This document shows, piece after piece, positions 6,435 to 6,928 of a stretch of DNA of 6,928 nucleotides. The notes under the pieces were generated by a model that saw nothing but the letters and a program-made list of their open reading frames with translations, was not told the DNA's origin and did not search any database. How positions within the stretch are numbered: the stretch's first letter is position 1; each line of letters begins with the position of its first letter. Both the position numbers and the translations under genes were made by a program. Origin of the DNA: Methanocalculus sp. (GTDB taxonomy: Archaea > Halobacteriota > Methanomicrobia > Methanomicrobiales > Methanocorpusculaceae). Location of the stretch: the NCBI RefSeq assembly GCF_030651615.1, contig NZ_JAUSCG010000099.1, positions 1 through 6,928 of the forward strand, read 5' to 3'.

Positions 6435-6928
6435 CGATGGCAACCCCGAAATGCCGTCCTCCGCTCATCAGATGGCCAAGTATCCTGTCACCTTCCCGCA
6501 GATCAACGATACTTGTTGCGGTCCCATCTTCTGAAACAAGCCTGACTGTCTCTGCGTTCTGGATAACGGCACTTGCGGTCTGCCCCTCACGTGCCGCTTC
6601 GACAAGGAGGAGGGGGCGACGTTCGATCTTCACTCTGCCAACCGAAAGAGTCCGGGTCCTCCCATTTTCTGAGACTGCGGTCCCTTTATCCCCAGCGCTA
6701 ATCTCAGAAAGGTACCGGGTCTTTCCATCTGGTGAAAGGATGTACATATGGACTGCACCTGCATTTACCCTGAAAGGACGAGGTGAGACATAGGGGTTTT
6801 CCATCGTCTCTGCTGCGATGAGCAGAAGAGCAGATGACGTATTCCCAACAAGCATCCCTTCCCCTTCGGCAAAGAGAGAACAGGTGTCGATACAGACTCT
6901 GTCACCAATCCCGACCGGTGTAATCCTG
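6412..6928 (-). CDS. aroB': 3-dehydroquinate synthase II, archaeal type, C-terminal part
   Basis: This is the archaeal enzyme that makes 3-dehydroquinate by NAD-dependent oxidative deamination and cyclisation of 2-amino-3,7-dideoxy-heptulosonate, replacing the classical AroB. The frame is open to the right edge, so the gene starts outside the window; about 171 residues of an expected 330 or more are visible. Family landmarks are ITPVGIGDRVCIDTCS (from 6924 leftward), GEGMLVGNTSS around 6864-6832, NPYVSPRPFRVNAGAVH, GKTRYLSEI and VGRVKIERRPLLLVEA. A methionine at 6855 is internal, because the conserved sequence continues upstream of it. The stop lies 23 bases inside tyrA. It is the first visible gene of the leftward cluster; an ADH synthase gene (aroA') would be a natural neighbour beyond the edge, but that is an inference. 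Confidence 0.95.
   Translation of the reverse strand, partial: RITPVGIGDRVCIDTCSLFAEGEGMLVGNTSSALLLIAAETMENPYVSPRPFRVNAGAVHMYILSPDGKTRYLSEISAGDKGTAVSENGRTRTLSVGRVKIERRPLLLVEAAREGQTASAVIQNAETVRLVSEDGTATSIVDLREGDRILGHLMSGGRHFGVAIDETIIER

Noticed and set aside
6422..6793. Long open frame on the plus strand opposite aroB'
   Set aside because: It lies entirely within well-conserved aroB' and tyrA coding sequence and has low-complexity, arginine and serine-rich composition typical of an antisense shadow.
1..6928. Mobile elements, CRISPR arrays, tRNA or other RNA genes
   Set aside because: The window is fully occupied by protein genes of one pathway, and I find no repeats, inverted ends, transposase motifs or tRNA-like sequences.

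Overview
This window is a gap-free stretch of archaeal chromosome carrying a shikimate and aromatic amino acid cluster. Seven complete or partial pathway genes are present, with one partial U32-family gene at the left edge. The strongest taxonomic clue is the right-edge gene, the archaeal 3-dehydroquinate synthase II (AroB'), which replaces the classical AroB in archaea that lack the DAHP route. Strong GGAGGTG-type ribosome binding sites, moderate GC content and tight gene packing fit a methanogenic euryarchaeon. Methanomicrobiales is my guess from general gene style, not a demonstrated assignment.

Layout. On the plus strand, the C-terminal part of a U32-family protein (1-594) overlaps aroD, a type I 3-dehydroquinate dehydratase (591-1229), by the sequence ATGA. 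All other genes are on the minus strand and read right to left: aroB' (partial, 6412-6928), tyrA (5580-6434), pheA (4795-5586), aroA (3515-4798), a fused aroK-aroE gene (2205-3533) and aroC (1213-2208). Every minus-strand junction overlaps, by 4 to 23 bases. The two gene sets converge, and the 3' ends of aroD and aroC overlap by 17 bases. No base of the window lies outside a gene, so there is no room for an ordinary intergenic promoter or terminator.

How the genes work together. AroB' makes 3-dehydroquinate and AroD dehydrates it to 3-dehydroshikimate. The AroE half of the fusion reduces that to shikimate, and the AroK half phosphorylates it. AroA adds enolpyruvate and AroC makes chorismate. 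After a chorismate mutase step, which is not encoded here, TyrA and PheA convert prephenate to the precursors of tyrosine and phenylalanine.

Most notable points. (1) The kinase of the AroK-AroE fusion is the bacterial P-loop type, not the GHMP-family enzyme known as the archaeal shikimate kinase. (2) A U32-family gene is translationally coupled to aroD. Some characterised U32 proteins are prephenate-dependent RNA hydroxylases, which suggests a testable link to this pathway. (3) The aroD/aroC ends overlap convergently. (4) Both prephenate-using enzymes are present without a chorismate mutase. I see no RNA gene, mobile element, CRISPR array or clear repeat.
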